Of a DNA stretch of 64,000 nucleotides, positions 16,017 through 24,592 are shown piece after piece. The notes under the pieces were generated by a model. That model did no database searches and was not told the origin of the DNA. It saw only the letters and a list, made by a program, of their open reading frames with translations. Numbering within the stretch: position 1 is the stretch's first letter; each line of letters begins with the position of its first letter. The translations under genes and the position numbers were made by a program. The DNA is from Gemmatimonadota bacterium (GTDB lineage Bacteria > Gemmatimonadota > Gemmatimonadetes > Longimicrobiales > Gaopeijiaceae): the NCBI GenBank assembly GCA_021295815.1, contig JAGWBQ010000008.1, positions 57,876-121,875 on the forward strand, in the 5' to 3' direction.

Positions 16017-17153
16017 CTAGACCCATCCTTTCTGACGGAACGAACGGATCGTCTCGGCCCAACGACCCTGCTCCTCCGGCAGACCGAACGAGAGTCGGTT
16101 CCATCCGAGCATGGGCGGGAACGGCCTGCCCACCAGAAGACCCGCGTCCCTCATCCTCCCGATGTAGGTACGGAGGTCGCCGTTGATCCTGTGCATCAGG
16201 AAGTTCGTGTTGGTCGGGAGCGTCTCGAGCCCGAGCTCGCGGCACGTGTCGGTCACGATCTTCTTCGCGGCCTCGTTCACCTCCTGGCTGCGAGCCACCA
16301 GGCCGTCGTCCTGGAGGGAGGCGAGCCCGGCGTGGAGCGTCGGTATGCTCACGTTGCTCTTGGCGACGAACTCCGCGATCCTCTCCGCAGTGTCGGGGTG
16401 CGCGGCGAGGTAGCCCAACCGCATTCCGGCCATGCCGAAGATCTTTGAGAAGGTCCGGACCACGACGACGTTGGGACGGCTGTCGATCCACTTGAGCGCC
16501 GACTCGAAATCGGGATCGGTCACGTACTCGACGTACGCCTCGTCCATGATGAAGAGCGTGGTCTCCGGCGCGTCCGCGATCCAGGCGTCGATCTCGGAGG
16601 CCTTCGTGATCGTTCCCGTCGGGTTGTTCGGGTTGCAGAAGTAGACGATCGACGGGCGTCGCCTACGGTCCGCGATCTCGCGCATCCGTCCCACGTCGTG
16701 CGCCAGCGCGTCGGTCAGCGGGACTGGGGTCAGTTCGTAGTCGAAGGGCCCCTGGTAGCTCGAAACGTCCTCGAAGGTCGGCTGGGCGATCACGAGCGGC
16801 ACGTTGGAGCCGGCGTAGGCCTGAAGTGTCATCTGCAGCAGGTCGGTCGAGCCCGCCCCGAGGACCAGGTTCTCGTCCTTCACGCCGACGTACGCCGCCA
16901 GCGCCTCCCTTAGCGGCGGCACGTGGGCGTGCGGGTAGCGGTTCCCGAGGTCGAGTGCGGCCTCGGCCGCTTCGCGGGCCTTCGGCGAGAGTCCGAGAGG
17001 GTTCTCGTTGCTGGAGAGGCGGATCGTCTCGTCCGGCTGCGTCGCCAGAGCCCGAGCGGGGCCGGGAGTTGCTAGAGTGCCGAGAAGGGCGCCGGAGGTC
17101 GAAGCGCCTACAAGTCCGGCCGCGCCGGTGGTGACGAATCCACGTCTGTTCAT
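16017..17153 (-). CDS. Tat-exported PLP-dependent aminotransferase (histidinol-phosphate aminotransferase family)
   Basis: 378 aa. The N-terminus MNRRGFVTTGAAGLVG is a twin-arginine signal (NRRGF) with a hydrophobic stretch and an Ala-rich cleavage region. The mature part is a fold-type I aminotransferase of the HisC-like subgroup: LSSNENPLGLSP, the NPNNPTGT loop, MDEAYVEY, and the PLP lysine in FSKIFGMAGMRLGY. HisC-like enzymes are normally cytoplasmic, so export of a folded, cofactor-loaded enzyme is unusual, and an amino-acid or amine substrate in the periplasm is inferred. The ATG at 17153 gives a clean Tat signal; the frame extends upstream without family character. No his genes are nearby, so a biosynthetic role is unlikely. 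Confidence 0.88.
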   Translation of the reverse strand: MNRRGFVTTGAAGLVGASTSGALLGTLATPGPARALATQPDETIRLSSNENPLGLSPKAREAAEAALDLGNRYPHAHVPPLREALAAYVGVKDENLVLGAGSTDLLQMTLQAYAGSNVPLVIAQPTFEDVSSYQGPFDYELTPVPLTDALAHDVGRMREIADRRRRPSIVYFCNPNNPTGTITKASEIDAWIADAPETTLFIMDEAYVEYVTDPDFESALKWIDSRPNVVVVRTFSKIFGMAGMRLGYLAAHPDTAERIAEFVAKSNVSIPTLHAGLASLQDDGLVARSQEVNEAAKKIVTDTCRELGLETLPTNTNFLMHRINGDLRTYIGRMRDAGLLVGRPFPPMLGWNRLSFGLPEEQGRWAETIRSFRQKGWV

Positions 17154-17193
17154 GTGGGTTGGGTGTCGGTGGGGTTGGAAGGTCGGTTCCCGT

Positions 17194-17221
17194 AAGGTAG
17201 TGTCCGGTTGCTGAAAGTCAA
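17194..17221 (-). promoter_or_regulatory. Candidate promoter of the Tat-aminotransferase gene
   Basis: On the minus strand TTGACT (17216-17221, 5/6 to the -35 consensus) is followed after 16 bases by TACCTT (17194-17199), about 40 bases before the ATG at 17153. The leader contains repeated CCAACC-like runs and no clear Shine-Dalgarno sequence. Confidence 0.35.
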
Positions 17222-17290
17222 AGCAGGCGGTCCCAGCCGGTCGCCTCTCCGCGATGTCGAAGGCGTCGGGGAGCTTCGAACCCGCCGACC

Positions 17291-18541
17291 TCACGCCCCC
17301 AACGCCCCCACAGGAATCACCCCTACCCCATCCTCCCGCGTATACCCATACCCGCTACTCGCAATCACCCCCAGAGCCGCCGGCTCGCCCATCCGCCCCA
17401 CATCCACCCTCTCGGCGAGCCGGAGGAGGTTGCGAGCACCTTCATCCACCCTTCCCTCACCCAGCTTCACCTCAAACGCTGCCCACCGTCCGTCGTTGGC
17501 CTGCACGATCGCGTCCACCTCCAGCCCGCCCTTCTCGCGGTAGTGAAACACCTCCGCGTCCGCCGCCTGGGCATAGACCCGCAGATCGCGTACGACCATC
17601 GACTCGAAGAGAAGCCCCAGGAAGTCGAGGTCGCGGAGCAGACGGGCGGGCGACGCGCGAACGGCGGCTGCGGCAAGCGACGGATCCGCGAGGTGCCGGA
17701 CCGGCTTGTTCCGCAGCACCGACCTCGATCTCAGGTGCGTGGGCCAGGCCGGCTGGTTTTCCACGATCATGATCCGTTCCAGTGCCCTGAGGTAGTCCGC
17801 GGCCGTGTGTTCCCGGATGGCGGACACCCCTTCGCCGGTGTCGCAGGCGAGGGTTGCGGTTGCGGCCGGGGTCGCGACGTTGCGCGCCAGCGACCGCAGG
17901 AGCATGCCCACGCGCATGGGATCCCTCCTCTTGCCGTCCCCGTTGGCGATGTCCAGGCGACGGATCTCGTCAAGGTGGTCCCTGTTGGCGCGGAGCGCCT
18001 GTTCGGTGGTGCGGCCCAGATTGACCGGCCAGCCGCCGACACAGATCAGCTCGGTCAGATCGTCGAGGCGGATCACCGACCTGCCCGCGTGGGCACGCGC
18101 ACCGTCCAGGAGGCCCGCCAGCGACACTTCGCCGGATGAATGACCCAGCTCGAAGGTCGAGAGTGGACGCATGCGAAGCCGGGTCAGCCGACCGGCTCCC
18201 GTGTGCCGGGTCGCGTCGTCTGCGGGCACCGCGGATCCGGTAAGGATGAATTGACCCGGGAGGCGCCGGTCGTCCACCGCCCTGCGCACATGATTCCAGA
18301 TCGCCGGTTCCAGCTGCCATTCGTCAATCAACCGCGGCACGTCACCGATCAGGACGCGGGCAGGCTCGAGACTGGCCAGGCGGCGTGCGACCTCGTCGAT
18401 GTCGAGCCGTGCTTCACTAGCGGCGATCTGTCCTGCCGTGGTGGTCTTTCCGCAAGCCCGGGGCCCCTCGATCACCACCGCGCCCGTGGCCTGCAGGCGC
18501 TCCGCCAACTCACCGTCCACGATTCTCGGATGATAGGTCAT
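17291..18541 (-). CDS. AAA_14 / DUF4143 ATPase
   Basis: 416 aa. It has an N-terminal AAA domain with Walker A GPRACGKTTT, Walker B-like VPRLIDEWQ and sensor-like ILTGSA, then a helical middle and a C-terminal DUF4143 domain with a nuclease-like EVDAIVQ...AAFEVKLG pattern. Such proteins are common, often horizontally moved, and of unknown function; some are suspected toxin or defence-related ATPases. It has a strong ribosome-binding site (GAGGAA, five bases before ATG) and a TATTAT element upstream (about 18587-18592). It is flanked by unrelated genes and is probably a single-gene transcription unit. Confidence 0.85.
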   Translation of the reverse strand: MTYHPRIVDGELAERLQATGAVVIEGPRACGKTTTAGQIAASEARLDIDEVARRLASLEPARVLIGDVPRLIDEWQLEPAIWNHVRRAVDDRRLPGQFILTGSAVPADDATRHTGAGRLTRLRMRPLSTFELGHSSGEVSLAGLLDGARAHAGRSVIRLDDLTELICVGGWPVNLGRTTEQALRANRDHLDEIRRLDIANGDGKRRDPMRVGMLLRSLARNVATPAATATLACDTGEGVSAIREHTAADYLRALERIMIVENQPAWPTHLRSRSVLRNKPVRHLADPSLAAAAVRASPARLLRDLDFLGLLFESMVVRDLRVYAQAADAEVFHYREKGGLEVDAIVQANDGRWAAFEVKLGEGRVDEGARNLLRLAERVDVGRMGEPAALGVIASSGYGYTREDGVGVIPVGALGA

Positions 18542-18872
18542 GTGGGTTCCTCACGGGCGCAACGGATCGTCGGTTGTCGACGGATAATAGCGTTCAAGAA
18601 GAATGTGTGGAAGGGGAGAGCGGCAGATTCGGCGCGCTCTTAGAGACAGAAATAGCGCGATCACAGCGACAGATTCGGCATTGCCACAGCGGCGTGAACG
18701 GCGACCGAAACCCCCGCGCGATCGCAAAAGCGGGGCGAGCACAGCACTTCGAATACCTCGGTCCGCTCCGCTTCGTTCAAGGCCAGGGCAGGCGTCGGCC
18801 AGCGCATTCGCGAGCGCGCTTTCGAGACTGTTTCGGGCCTCGGTCTGCCAGGCGAACCGGGTCCTCAGCCTC
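18542..18872. other. Intergenic region between YchF-like and DUF4143 genes
   Basis: 331 bases with no gene that I can support. The right-hand gene ends into it and the left-hand gene starts from it, both on the minus strand. It contains a direct 10-base repeat CAGATTCGGC (18624-18633 and 18670-18679) and a hairpin CCCCGC/GCGGGG (18712-18717 and 18730-18735) with a 12-base loop and no T-run. It also holds the likely promoter and ribosome-binding site of the DUF4143 gene near 18545-18592. Confidence 0.5.
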
Positions 18873-19904
18873 TCACACGTTGAAGCGCACGTGCATGACC
18901 TCGCCGTCCACGAGCACGTAGGACTTGCCTTCGACCCGCATCAGGCCCGCCTTCTTCGCCCCGGCCTCCGAGCCGCACTCGAGCAGATCGTCCCACGGAG
19001 TGACCTCCGCCCGGATGAAGCCCCGCTCCAGGTCCGAGTGGATGGTTCCGGCGGCGGCTTTGGCAGCGGTCCCTCTCCGGATCGGCCATGCCCGGACCTC
19101 GTCCGGCCCCACAGTGAAGAACGAGATCAGATCGAGGGTGTCGTAAGCGAGGCGAATGAAGCGGTCGAGGGCGGACTCCTCGACGCCGATGTATTCGAGG
19201 AATTCGTCGCGCTCCTCGCTCGGCATCGAGGCGATGTCGGATTCCACGCTGGCCGAGAGCGCCATACCGCGAGCGAAGAGACGGGAAAGCTCGGCCTCCA
19301 CGGTCGGATCGAGCGGTTCCGCAGCCCTTTTCTCCTCGACGTTCACGATCGCGAGCAGCGGTCGGTCGGTGAGCATCCCGAAGCCTTTGAGAAAGCTACG
19401 GTGCAGCTCGTCGTCCCCGAGAGAGCGCAGCGGCTGTTCGTCTTCAAGGGCCTCGACGGCGCGTTCGAAGGTGCCGACCTCGAGCGGTGGGCCCCGCTCT
19501 TTTCTCAGGCGTTCGAGCCGTCGCGACGCGATATCGAGATCGGCCAGCAGGCATTCTTCGTGAAAGGCGGTCAGGTCGGCGACCGGGGTCGACTCGTCGG
19601 TTTCGGAGAAATCTCCGCTCACGAGACAGAGGGCGTCCTGCTCCCGAAGCCGCTGCAGGGTCCTAGGCGAGAGGCCGTTTCGCTCGGAACCGTGTTCTCC
19701 GGGGATGTCGCAGAAGGTCACCTCGGAGAAGGTGGTCTTCTTGGGCCTGTACAGGGCCGAGAGTCGGGCGATCCGGGGATCCGACACCCGCGCCGTCCCC
19801 AAATGGACCTCTCCGCCGAACCCGACCGGCACGGCGAGCCCGGTCATGGCGTTGAAGACCGTGGTCTTGCCCGACCCCGGAAACCCGGTCAGTCCTACCT
19901 TCAT
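18873..19904 (-). CDS. YchF/Obg-family GTPase (DUF933/TGS type)
   Basis: 343 aa. It has an N-terminal P-loop GFPGSGKTT, a DIPGEHG switch region, an NVEE motif where classical GTPases have NKxD (YchF-type, ATP preference), a helical hairpin, and a C-terminal TGS domain ending FFTVG..EVRAW...GTAAKAAAGTIHSDLERGFIRAEV. YchF proteins bind ribosomes and influence stress responses. The P-loop differs from the common GLPNVGKST of housekeeping YchF, and the protein is about 20 residues shorter, so it may be a paralogous clade. It is last in a leftward run after the dicarboxylate symporter, with a 38-base gap. Confidence 0.88.
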   Translation of the reverse strand: MKVGLTGFPGSGKTTVFNAMTGLAVPVGFGGEVHLGTARVSDPRIARLSALYRPKKTTFSEVTFCDIPGEHGSERNGLSPRTLQRLREQDALCLVSGDFSETDESTPVADLTAFHEECLLADLDIASRRLERLRKERGPPLEVGTFERAVEALEDEQPLRSLGDDELHRSFLKGFGMLTDRPLLAIVNVEEKRAAEPLDPTVEAELSRLFARGMALSASVESDIASMPSEERDEFLEYIGVEESALDRFIRLAYDTLDLISFFTVGPDEVRAWPIRRGTAAKAAAGTIHSDLERGFIRAEVTPWDDLLECGSEAGAKKAGLMRVEGKSYVLVDGEVMHVRFNV

Positions 19905-19942
19905 CGCTCCGAAGACCGGTGTGAGAAATTAGCGGGGCCGGT

Positions 19943-21205
19943 TCAGCGGATTTCGGCGTCGACTCCCTCCTCGCCCTCCGAGCGGGCTATGATCGCCGCG
20001 CCGCACGAGTCGCTGTAGACGTTGACGGCCGTACGGACCATGTCGAGCGGACGGTCGATGGCGAGCATCGTCAGCACGATCGCGTTCACTTGGTCGCCCT
20101 GCAGGCCGATCGCTTCCAGAACGATGAAGATGATCACCAGTCCGGCGGAGGGCACCGCGGCCGCTCCTATGGAGGCCAGCAGGGCGGTGAACACCGCGAT
20201 GACCTGTTGGCCGAACCCGATCTCGATGCCCAGCACCTGCGCGATGAAGAGCGCGCCCACGCACTCGAAGACGGCGGTACCGTCCATGTTGACCGTCGCC
20301 CCCATGGGGAGGACGAACGACGACACCTTCTTGGAGACGCCGACCCGATCCTCGACCGCGCGCATGGTCACCGGCAGGGTCGCCGCCGAAGAGCTCGTCG
20401 AGAAAGCCAGGACGAGCGGATTGCGCATGTTGGCCAGATGCACCCACGGCTTGATCCTGCCCAGCAGCCAGAGGACGAGCGGCAAGGTGATGACGAAGTG
20501 TATGCTGAGGCCGCTTAATACCGTTACGAAGTACCTGGCAAGAGGCTCGAACCGGTCGAAGCCGGTCTCTCCCACCATGCTTGCGATCAAAGCCAGAACC
20601 GCGATGGGTATGAACTTGATGATCGTCCCGGTGAGCTTGACCATCGTTTGGAACAAGGCGTCGAAGAAGCCGGTGAGCTTCTGCTTCACGGCGGCGTCGG
20701 GCAGGGAGGCGACAGCCATGCCGAAGACGATCGAGAAAAAGATGATCTGGAGCATCGAACCACTCGCCAGACCCTCGAAGAAGTTGCTGGGGACGATCTC
20801 CATGAGGATCTCGCCGATACCGCGGTCGTCGAGGGCCGCGAGGTCCCGGTTGGCTTGGTCCGCCTCCTCCATGTTGGCGTTGTCACCCGGGCGCAACAGG
20901 TTCACCATGAGGAGACCGGTGGAAGCCGCGAGGAAGCTTGTCAGCAGGTAGTAGCCGAGCGTCTTCGAGAAGAGTCTGCCCACGGCCCGCCCGGAGGCGA
21001 TGGAGGCCACGCCCGTCACGATGGAGGCGAAGACGAGCGGGTGAATGATCATCCTCAGCAGGCGCATGAAGAGATCGCCGATCCATCCCAGCGCCCAACC
21101 CGCATTCTCCTCGAAGAGCAAGCCGACGCCCACCCCCAGGAGCATCGCCGTCAGCACCTGCCAGTGGAGTTTGAGGTACCAGGGCCTGCCTGCCGTGTAT
21201 TCCAT
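19943..21205 (-). CDS. Dicarboxylate/amino acid:cation symporter (DAACS family)
   Basis: 420 aa with the eight-helix, two-hairpin architecture of GltP/DctA. Diagnostic motifs are the serine-rich re-entrant loop STSSSAATLPVTMR, the unwound-helix motif NMDGTA, and DRPLDMVRTAVNVYSDSCGA near the substrate site. The arginine that defines dicarboxylate versus glutamate preference cannot be assigned confidently, so the substrate may be glutamate, aspartate or C4-dicarboxylates. It is an inner-membrane importer driven by Na+ or H+. It lies 18 bases downstream of the HEAT-cyclophilin gene in the same operon. Confidence 0.93.
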   Translation of the reverse strand: MEYTAGRPWYLKLHWQVLTAMLLGVGVGLLFEENAGWALGWIGDLFMRLLRMIIHPLVFASIVTGVASIASGRAVGRLFSKTLGYYLLTSFLAASTGLLMVNLLRPGDNANMEEADQANRDLAALDDRGIGEILMEIVPSNFFEGLASGSMLQIIFFSIVFGMAVASLPDAAVKQKLTGFFDALFQTMVKLTGTIIKFIPIAVLALIASMVGETGFDRFEPLARYFVTVLSGLSIHFVITLPLVLWLLGRIKPWVHLANMRNPLVLAFSTSSSAATLPVTMRAVEDRVGVSKKVSSFVLPMGATVNMDGTAVFECVGALFIAQVLGIEIGFGQQVIAVFTALLASIGAAAVPSAGLVIIFIVLEAIGLQGDQVNAIVLTMLAIDRPLDMVRTAVNVYSDSCGAAIIARSEGEEGVDAEIR

Positions 21206-21223
21206 GTGTCAGCCTCTCTTGGA

Positions 21224-23437
21224 TTAGCTTCTTGGGTCGGGCCGCAGGCGGTCCGCCGAGACCACCTCCGCCCGTTCGATAACGTCGCCCGCCACCACCT
21301 CGTCGACCACCTCCAGTCCGGCCGTCACGATGCCGAAGATGGTGTAGTCGTGGTTCAGGCGAACGTTGTCCGTGAGATTGATGAAGATCTGGGCGTCGCC
21401 GGTGTCCCGACCTCGGGTCGAGAGCCCGACCGTACCGCGCCAGTGGGGGAGCATGCCGACCTCGTCCCGCGTGTAGGGGCCGTCTCCGGCGTACTCGTTG
21501 GCCCCGGGCGATCCGCCCTGGATGACGAAGTTGGGCTCGGCCCGATGGAAGGTCAGGCCGTCAAAATACCCAGCTCGCGTCAATTTTGCAAAACGATGCG
21601 CGTTCGTTACGGCGAGATGAGGCAGCGGCCGGATCACGATCACGCCTCCCCTGCGCATGTGCAGGACCACGAAAGACCGTTCGAGCTCCCTGAGCTCGTC
21701 GACGGTGGGTAGGGGCAGTCGCACCGGCGGCTCCGGGGCCGCGACGTGATCGTCCGAACCGTTCCAGCGGTCGAGCAGCTCCGCCGCGCGCTGGGCGACC
21801 GCAGGATCGTAGTCGTTCAGGTAGGGCATCAACCGGGGTGAGAGCCGGGCGGCGTTCAGAGCCTCCAGGGCGTCGAGCAGTCCCACGCGAGGGTCGCGCC
21901 AGGTTTCCCGACCCTCCGCCGAGATCCGGTCGAACGCGGCGACGACGCTGTCGGCCATGGCGTCTCCCGGAGCTTCGCCATCCTGCGCCATCCCCGTCAG
22001 AAGGCGACTGGCGACCAGGAGGAGCTGCGGGTCGTCGAGCGCGAGCTGGGCGACGACGAGCTCGGGCGTGAGGGCGCCGAGAGCGGCCAGGGACTCGAGA
22101 GCGGCCGTGCGGACGTTCGCTCCGGGATCCCGAAGCGCGGCTCGCCTGAGGAAGCTCGTGTCCGAGAGCGCTCGGGCCGCCCGCACGGCTTCGACGCGTA
22201 CGAGTTCGTTGTCATGTTCGGCGAAGGCGGAGAAGAGGCGTTCGGCGTGTTCCGGCGCGTAGGTCGCCAGCGAAACGAAGGCGCGAGCGGGTACCTGCCA
22301 GTCGTCCCGGGTCTCCGGGCCGAACTCCGCGGCCGCCCCGAGGAGAACGCGAAGCTGTCCGTCCGGTTCGGGACAAGGTTCCGCGAGGGCCTCCAGGGCT
22401 ATGAGCCTTACCGGTCGGCTCCTCTCCTGCACCGCTCCGGCAAAGAGTCTGACGCAGGCCAGCTCGTCCTTCGGCCCCGAGGCCACCGCCCTCATCCCGG
22501 CCACCCGCACGCCCACCGCCGGGTCCATGAGAGCACGGCGTATGAGTTCGTTCCGAGCGTTCTCTCCCGCTCGCCGGATCGCCCGAGCTGCGGCGATCCG
22601 CACCGAGGTGGCCGGATCCCTCAGAGCCGGCTCCAACCGAATCGGATCGAGCGCGTCCAACCGGTCGAGAATAGTCACGGCCAGTGCGCGCACCCGACCC
22701 GCGTCCGGCTCGGGAGCCTCGTCGAGGAGGCCGTAGAGGGTCAGCTCGCCCAGCCGCGCCAAGGCGTCGTCGTCGAACGGCACCCCCGCTCGGGAGAGCG
22801 CCTCGAGCCCGAGAAGGGCGCCCTTCGCTTGGGCTGCGGGAACCGGCTCGCTCCCGTCCCGGACCATGCCGACCAGCACGTCCCGGACGCGCAGCTTATC
22901 GTCCGTACCGACACTGAGGCGCCCGAGCGATCTCGCAAGCACGCCGAGAACCCGCGCATCCTCCTCCTTCGCGCCTCCGGCACGCGACCCGACCCGCTCC
23001 AGAAGCGGATCCAGGGCCGCCGATCCGTCACCTCGATGCAGAGCTTGGGCGACCGCGTCCGCCGCGTGTCCGCGCAGGTCGGGATCGGCGTCGCTCAGGT
23101 ATCCGGTCAGGACCTCCAGGTGATCGGGTTCCTCCAGCCGGCCAAGCGCGCGCACCGCGACCTGTCTGGCGAGAGAGTCCGCAAGCGAGCGGTCGCCGCC
23201 CTCCGCCGCAGCGAGGAGAAGGTCGAGTTCGGGACCGGAGCGGGGACGGGCGTCTTCGGCCGCAGCCACCGCCAGGAAGCGCCGAGCCGCCTCGGCCGCC
23301 GCCGGATCTTCGACCTCGACCGGCGGATCGCCGCCGGCATCGGAACAGCCCGCGACCCACCCGGCGGCGGCGACAAGGAGCAGCCGGCGGAACCGACCCG
23401 AATTTCCTTGACCCGAACTTTCCGTCGAGTCGCTCAC
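21224..23437 (-). CDS. Lipoprotein with HEAT repeats and C-terminal cyclophilin domain
   Basis: 737 aa. A short hydrophobic signal ends in the lipobox VAGC, so it is a predicted lipoprotein. Residues from about 60 to 570 are Ala/Leu-rich alpha-helical HEAT-like repeats (many RxAAARA and DPxxxVR segments). The last ~145 residues are a cyclophilin-type peptidyl-prolyl isomerase: FHRAEPNFVIQGG with the catalytic arginine, and QIFINL. The tryptophan of cyclosporin-sensitive cyclophilins is replaced (LNHDYTIFG), as usual in bacteria. The GTG start overlaps the stop of the upstream gene by four bases (GTGA). A scaffold plus foldase role for exported proteins is inferred. Confidence 0.88.
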   Translation of the reverse strand: MSDSTESSGQGNSGRFRRLLLVAAAGWVAGCSDAGGDPPVEVEDPAAAEAARRFLAVAAAEDARPRSGPELDLLLAAAEGGDRSLADSLARQVAVRALGRLEEPDHLEVLTGYLSDADPDLRGHAADAVAQALHRGDGSAALDPLLERVGSRAGGAKEEDARVLGVLARSLGRLSVGTDDKLRVRDVLVGMVRDGSEPVPAAQAKGALLGLEALSRAGVPFDDDALARLGELTLYGLLDEAPEPDAGRVRALAVTILDRLDALDPIRLEPALRDPATSVRIAAARAIRRAGENARNELIRRALMDPAVGVRVAGMRAVASGPKDELACVRLFAGAVQERSRPVRLIALEALAEPCPEPDGQLRVLLGAAAEFGPETRDDWQVPARAFVSLATYAPEHAERLFSAFAEHDNELVRVEAVRAARALSDTSFLRRAALRDPGANVRTAALESLAALGALTPELVVAQLALDDPQLLLVASRLLTGMAQDGEAPGDAMADSVVAAFDRISAEGRETWRDPRVGLLDALEALNAARLSPRLMPYLNDYDPAVAQRAAELLDRWNGSDDHVAAPEPPVRLPLPTVDELRELERSFVVLHMRRGGVIVIRPLPHLAVTNAHRFAKLTRAGYFDGLTFHRAEPNFVIQGGSPGANEYAGDGPYTRDEVGMLPHWRGTVGLSTRGRDTGDAQIFINLTDNVRLNHDYTIFGIVTAGLEVVDEVVAGDVIERAEVVSADRLRPDPRS

Positions 23438-23889
23438 TCGTGGCGGGCAGGTGGGACGAAGCCGTCGCGGGCCGCTGCGGGCGATTCGTCGTTCGGCTGG
23501 CGGACGAGCTCCAGAGGCAGCTCGATCCCCTGGCTCCAAGTCCCCACGATCTTCATCCGATCTTCACTCAGCTCACCCGCGAAGCTGCCTTGCACCGCCT
23601 GGGACTCGATGAAAACGGAGTCCGCACCATCGCCTGCCGTCGCACGGATTGAACTGATGGCGATGTCGAAGGCGCCCTGATCCGGCGAGTCGAAACTCCC
23701 GACAAGACCGCCGTCGGCCTCGCCTATCCTGAAGATGACGGTGATCGACGCCGGGCCGGTGTCGAGCACGCCCCTCCATGTGCCTGCGAAAGGCGACCCT
23801 GTCCCGGCCTCCTGCCCGGACGAACCGAGAGGCAGGAATGCGAGCGCCGCGGCCGCGCCGACTCTCATGATCGCGCTGGAAAGTCTCAT
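23434..23889 (-). CDS. Small secreted protein resembling the N-terminal domain of secreted hydrolases
   Basis: 151 aa with a signal peptide (about 1-25). The mature part, from GTWRGVLDTG through SPDQGAFDIAISSI to GTWSQGIELPLEL, resembles the beta-rich domain often found N-terminal to secreted alpha/beta or beta-lactamase-fold hydrolases. Here it stands alone with no catalytic domain. It is coupled to the HEAT-cyclophilin gene by a four-base overlap. It could be a ligand-binding domain or the relic of a hydrolase. Confidence 0.65.
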   Translation of the reverse strand: MRLSSAIMRVGAAAALAFLPLGSSGQEAGTGSPFAGTWRGVLDTGPASITVIFRIGEADGGLVGSFDSPDQGAFDIAISSIRATAGDGADSVFIESQAVQGSFAGELSEDRMKIVGTWSQGIELPLELVRQPNDESPAAARDGFVPPARHE

Positions 23890-23929
23890 TGTCGTCTCAC
23901 CCTTCGGAGAGCGGGTCCGGAAGGAGAGG

Positions 23930-24592
23930 TCAGATGGCCTCTACCTCGTGAAATACCTCGATGCCGTTCTTGATCCAGTGCTCCCTGAAGGGGCGCTCGG
24001 CGATCTCTCCGCGAGTGAGCTTTTCCGTCATCGAGTGCGGATGCACGAGCATGCTGCCGCCCTCGTCTTCATGGACGGTATAGTCTCCGGTGATGTGCAG
24101 CGTGGCTCGCAGCCGTTCGTTCCCCCTCATCATGTAGCCCTGCAGGATGTGCGTTGCGAGTTCCCAGTCGCCCTGGGTCACCCGAAGATCAACCACTTCG
24201 GCCCCATCGACGAAGGCGCGCACGCGAAGATAGTCGTCGCCCTCGATGAACTGCGCGTCGATCGACTCGTTCCAGAAGGGAAAATGGAGTCGTTCGCCCT
24301 TGATCCGCCTCGCTTCCTCCGAGCTCGTGGCTGCCAGAAAAGGAAAGAAACCCGCCTTGGGGTGCCTGCCCCAGGGCGCCGCTCGCGGCGGTACGATCAC
24401 TGAGAACATCAGTTCGGCGTAGGGTCCGACCACGCTGTCGTCGAACAGAAAGGCGGAAACCGAGAGCACGCCGCGGCCGTGACGCACCTCGACCGGTTGC
24501 AGGTGCGGCGGCAGCAACGAGCGAGCGTGCTCCGTCGAGATGGCGAAGAACGAGGTCGCGCCGGTGTGGAAGCTGTAGCTGCCTAGGGGCAT
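23930..24592 (-). CDS. Acetoacetate decarboxylase-like (ADC superfamily) protein
   Basis: 220 aa without signal or membrane segment. The spacing of LPPHLQPVEVR..VLSVSAFLFDDSVVGPYAELMFSV resembles the ADC superfamily, whose members decarboxylate beta-keto acids or catalyse related Schiff-base chemistry. I could not assign the catalytic lysine (IKGERLHFPF is the nearest candidate), so enzymatic activity is not certain. The first ten bases overlap the end of the alpha-oxoamine synthase gene. The pairing is interesting because that enzyme makes beta-keto-type amino ketones. Confidence 0.65.
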   Translation of the reverse strand: MPLGSYSFHTGATSFFAISTEHARSLLPPHLQPVEVRHGRGVLSVSAFLFDDSVVGPYAELMFSVIVPPRAAPWGRHPKAGFFPFLAATSSEEARRIKGERLHFPFWNESIDAQFIEGDDYLRVRAFVDGAEVVDLRVTQGDWELATHILQGYMMRGNERLRATLHITGDYTVHEDEGGSMLVHPHSMTEKLTRGEIAERPFREHWIKNGIEVFHEVEAI

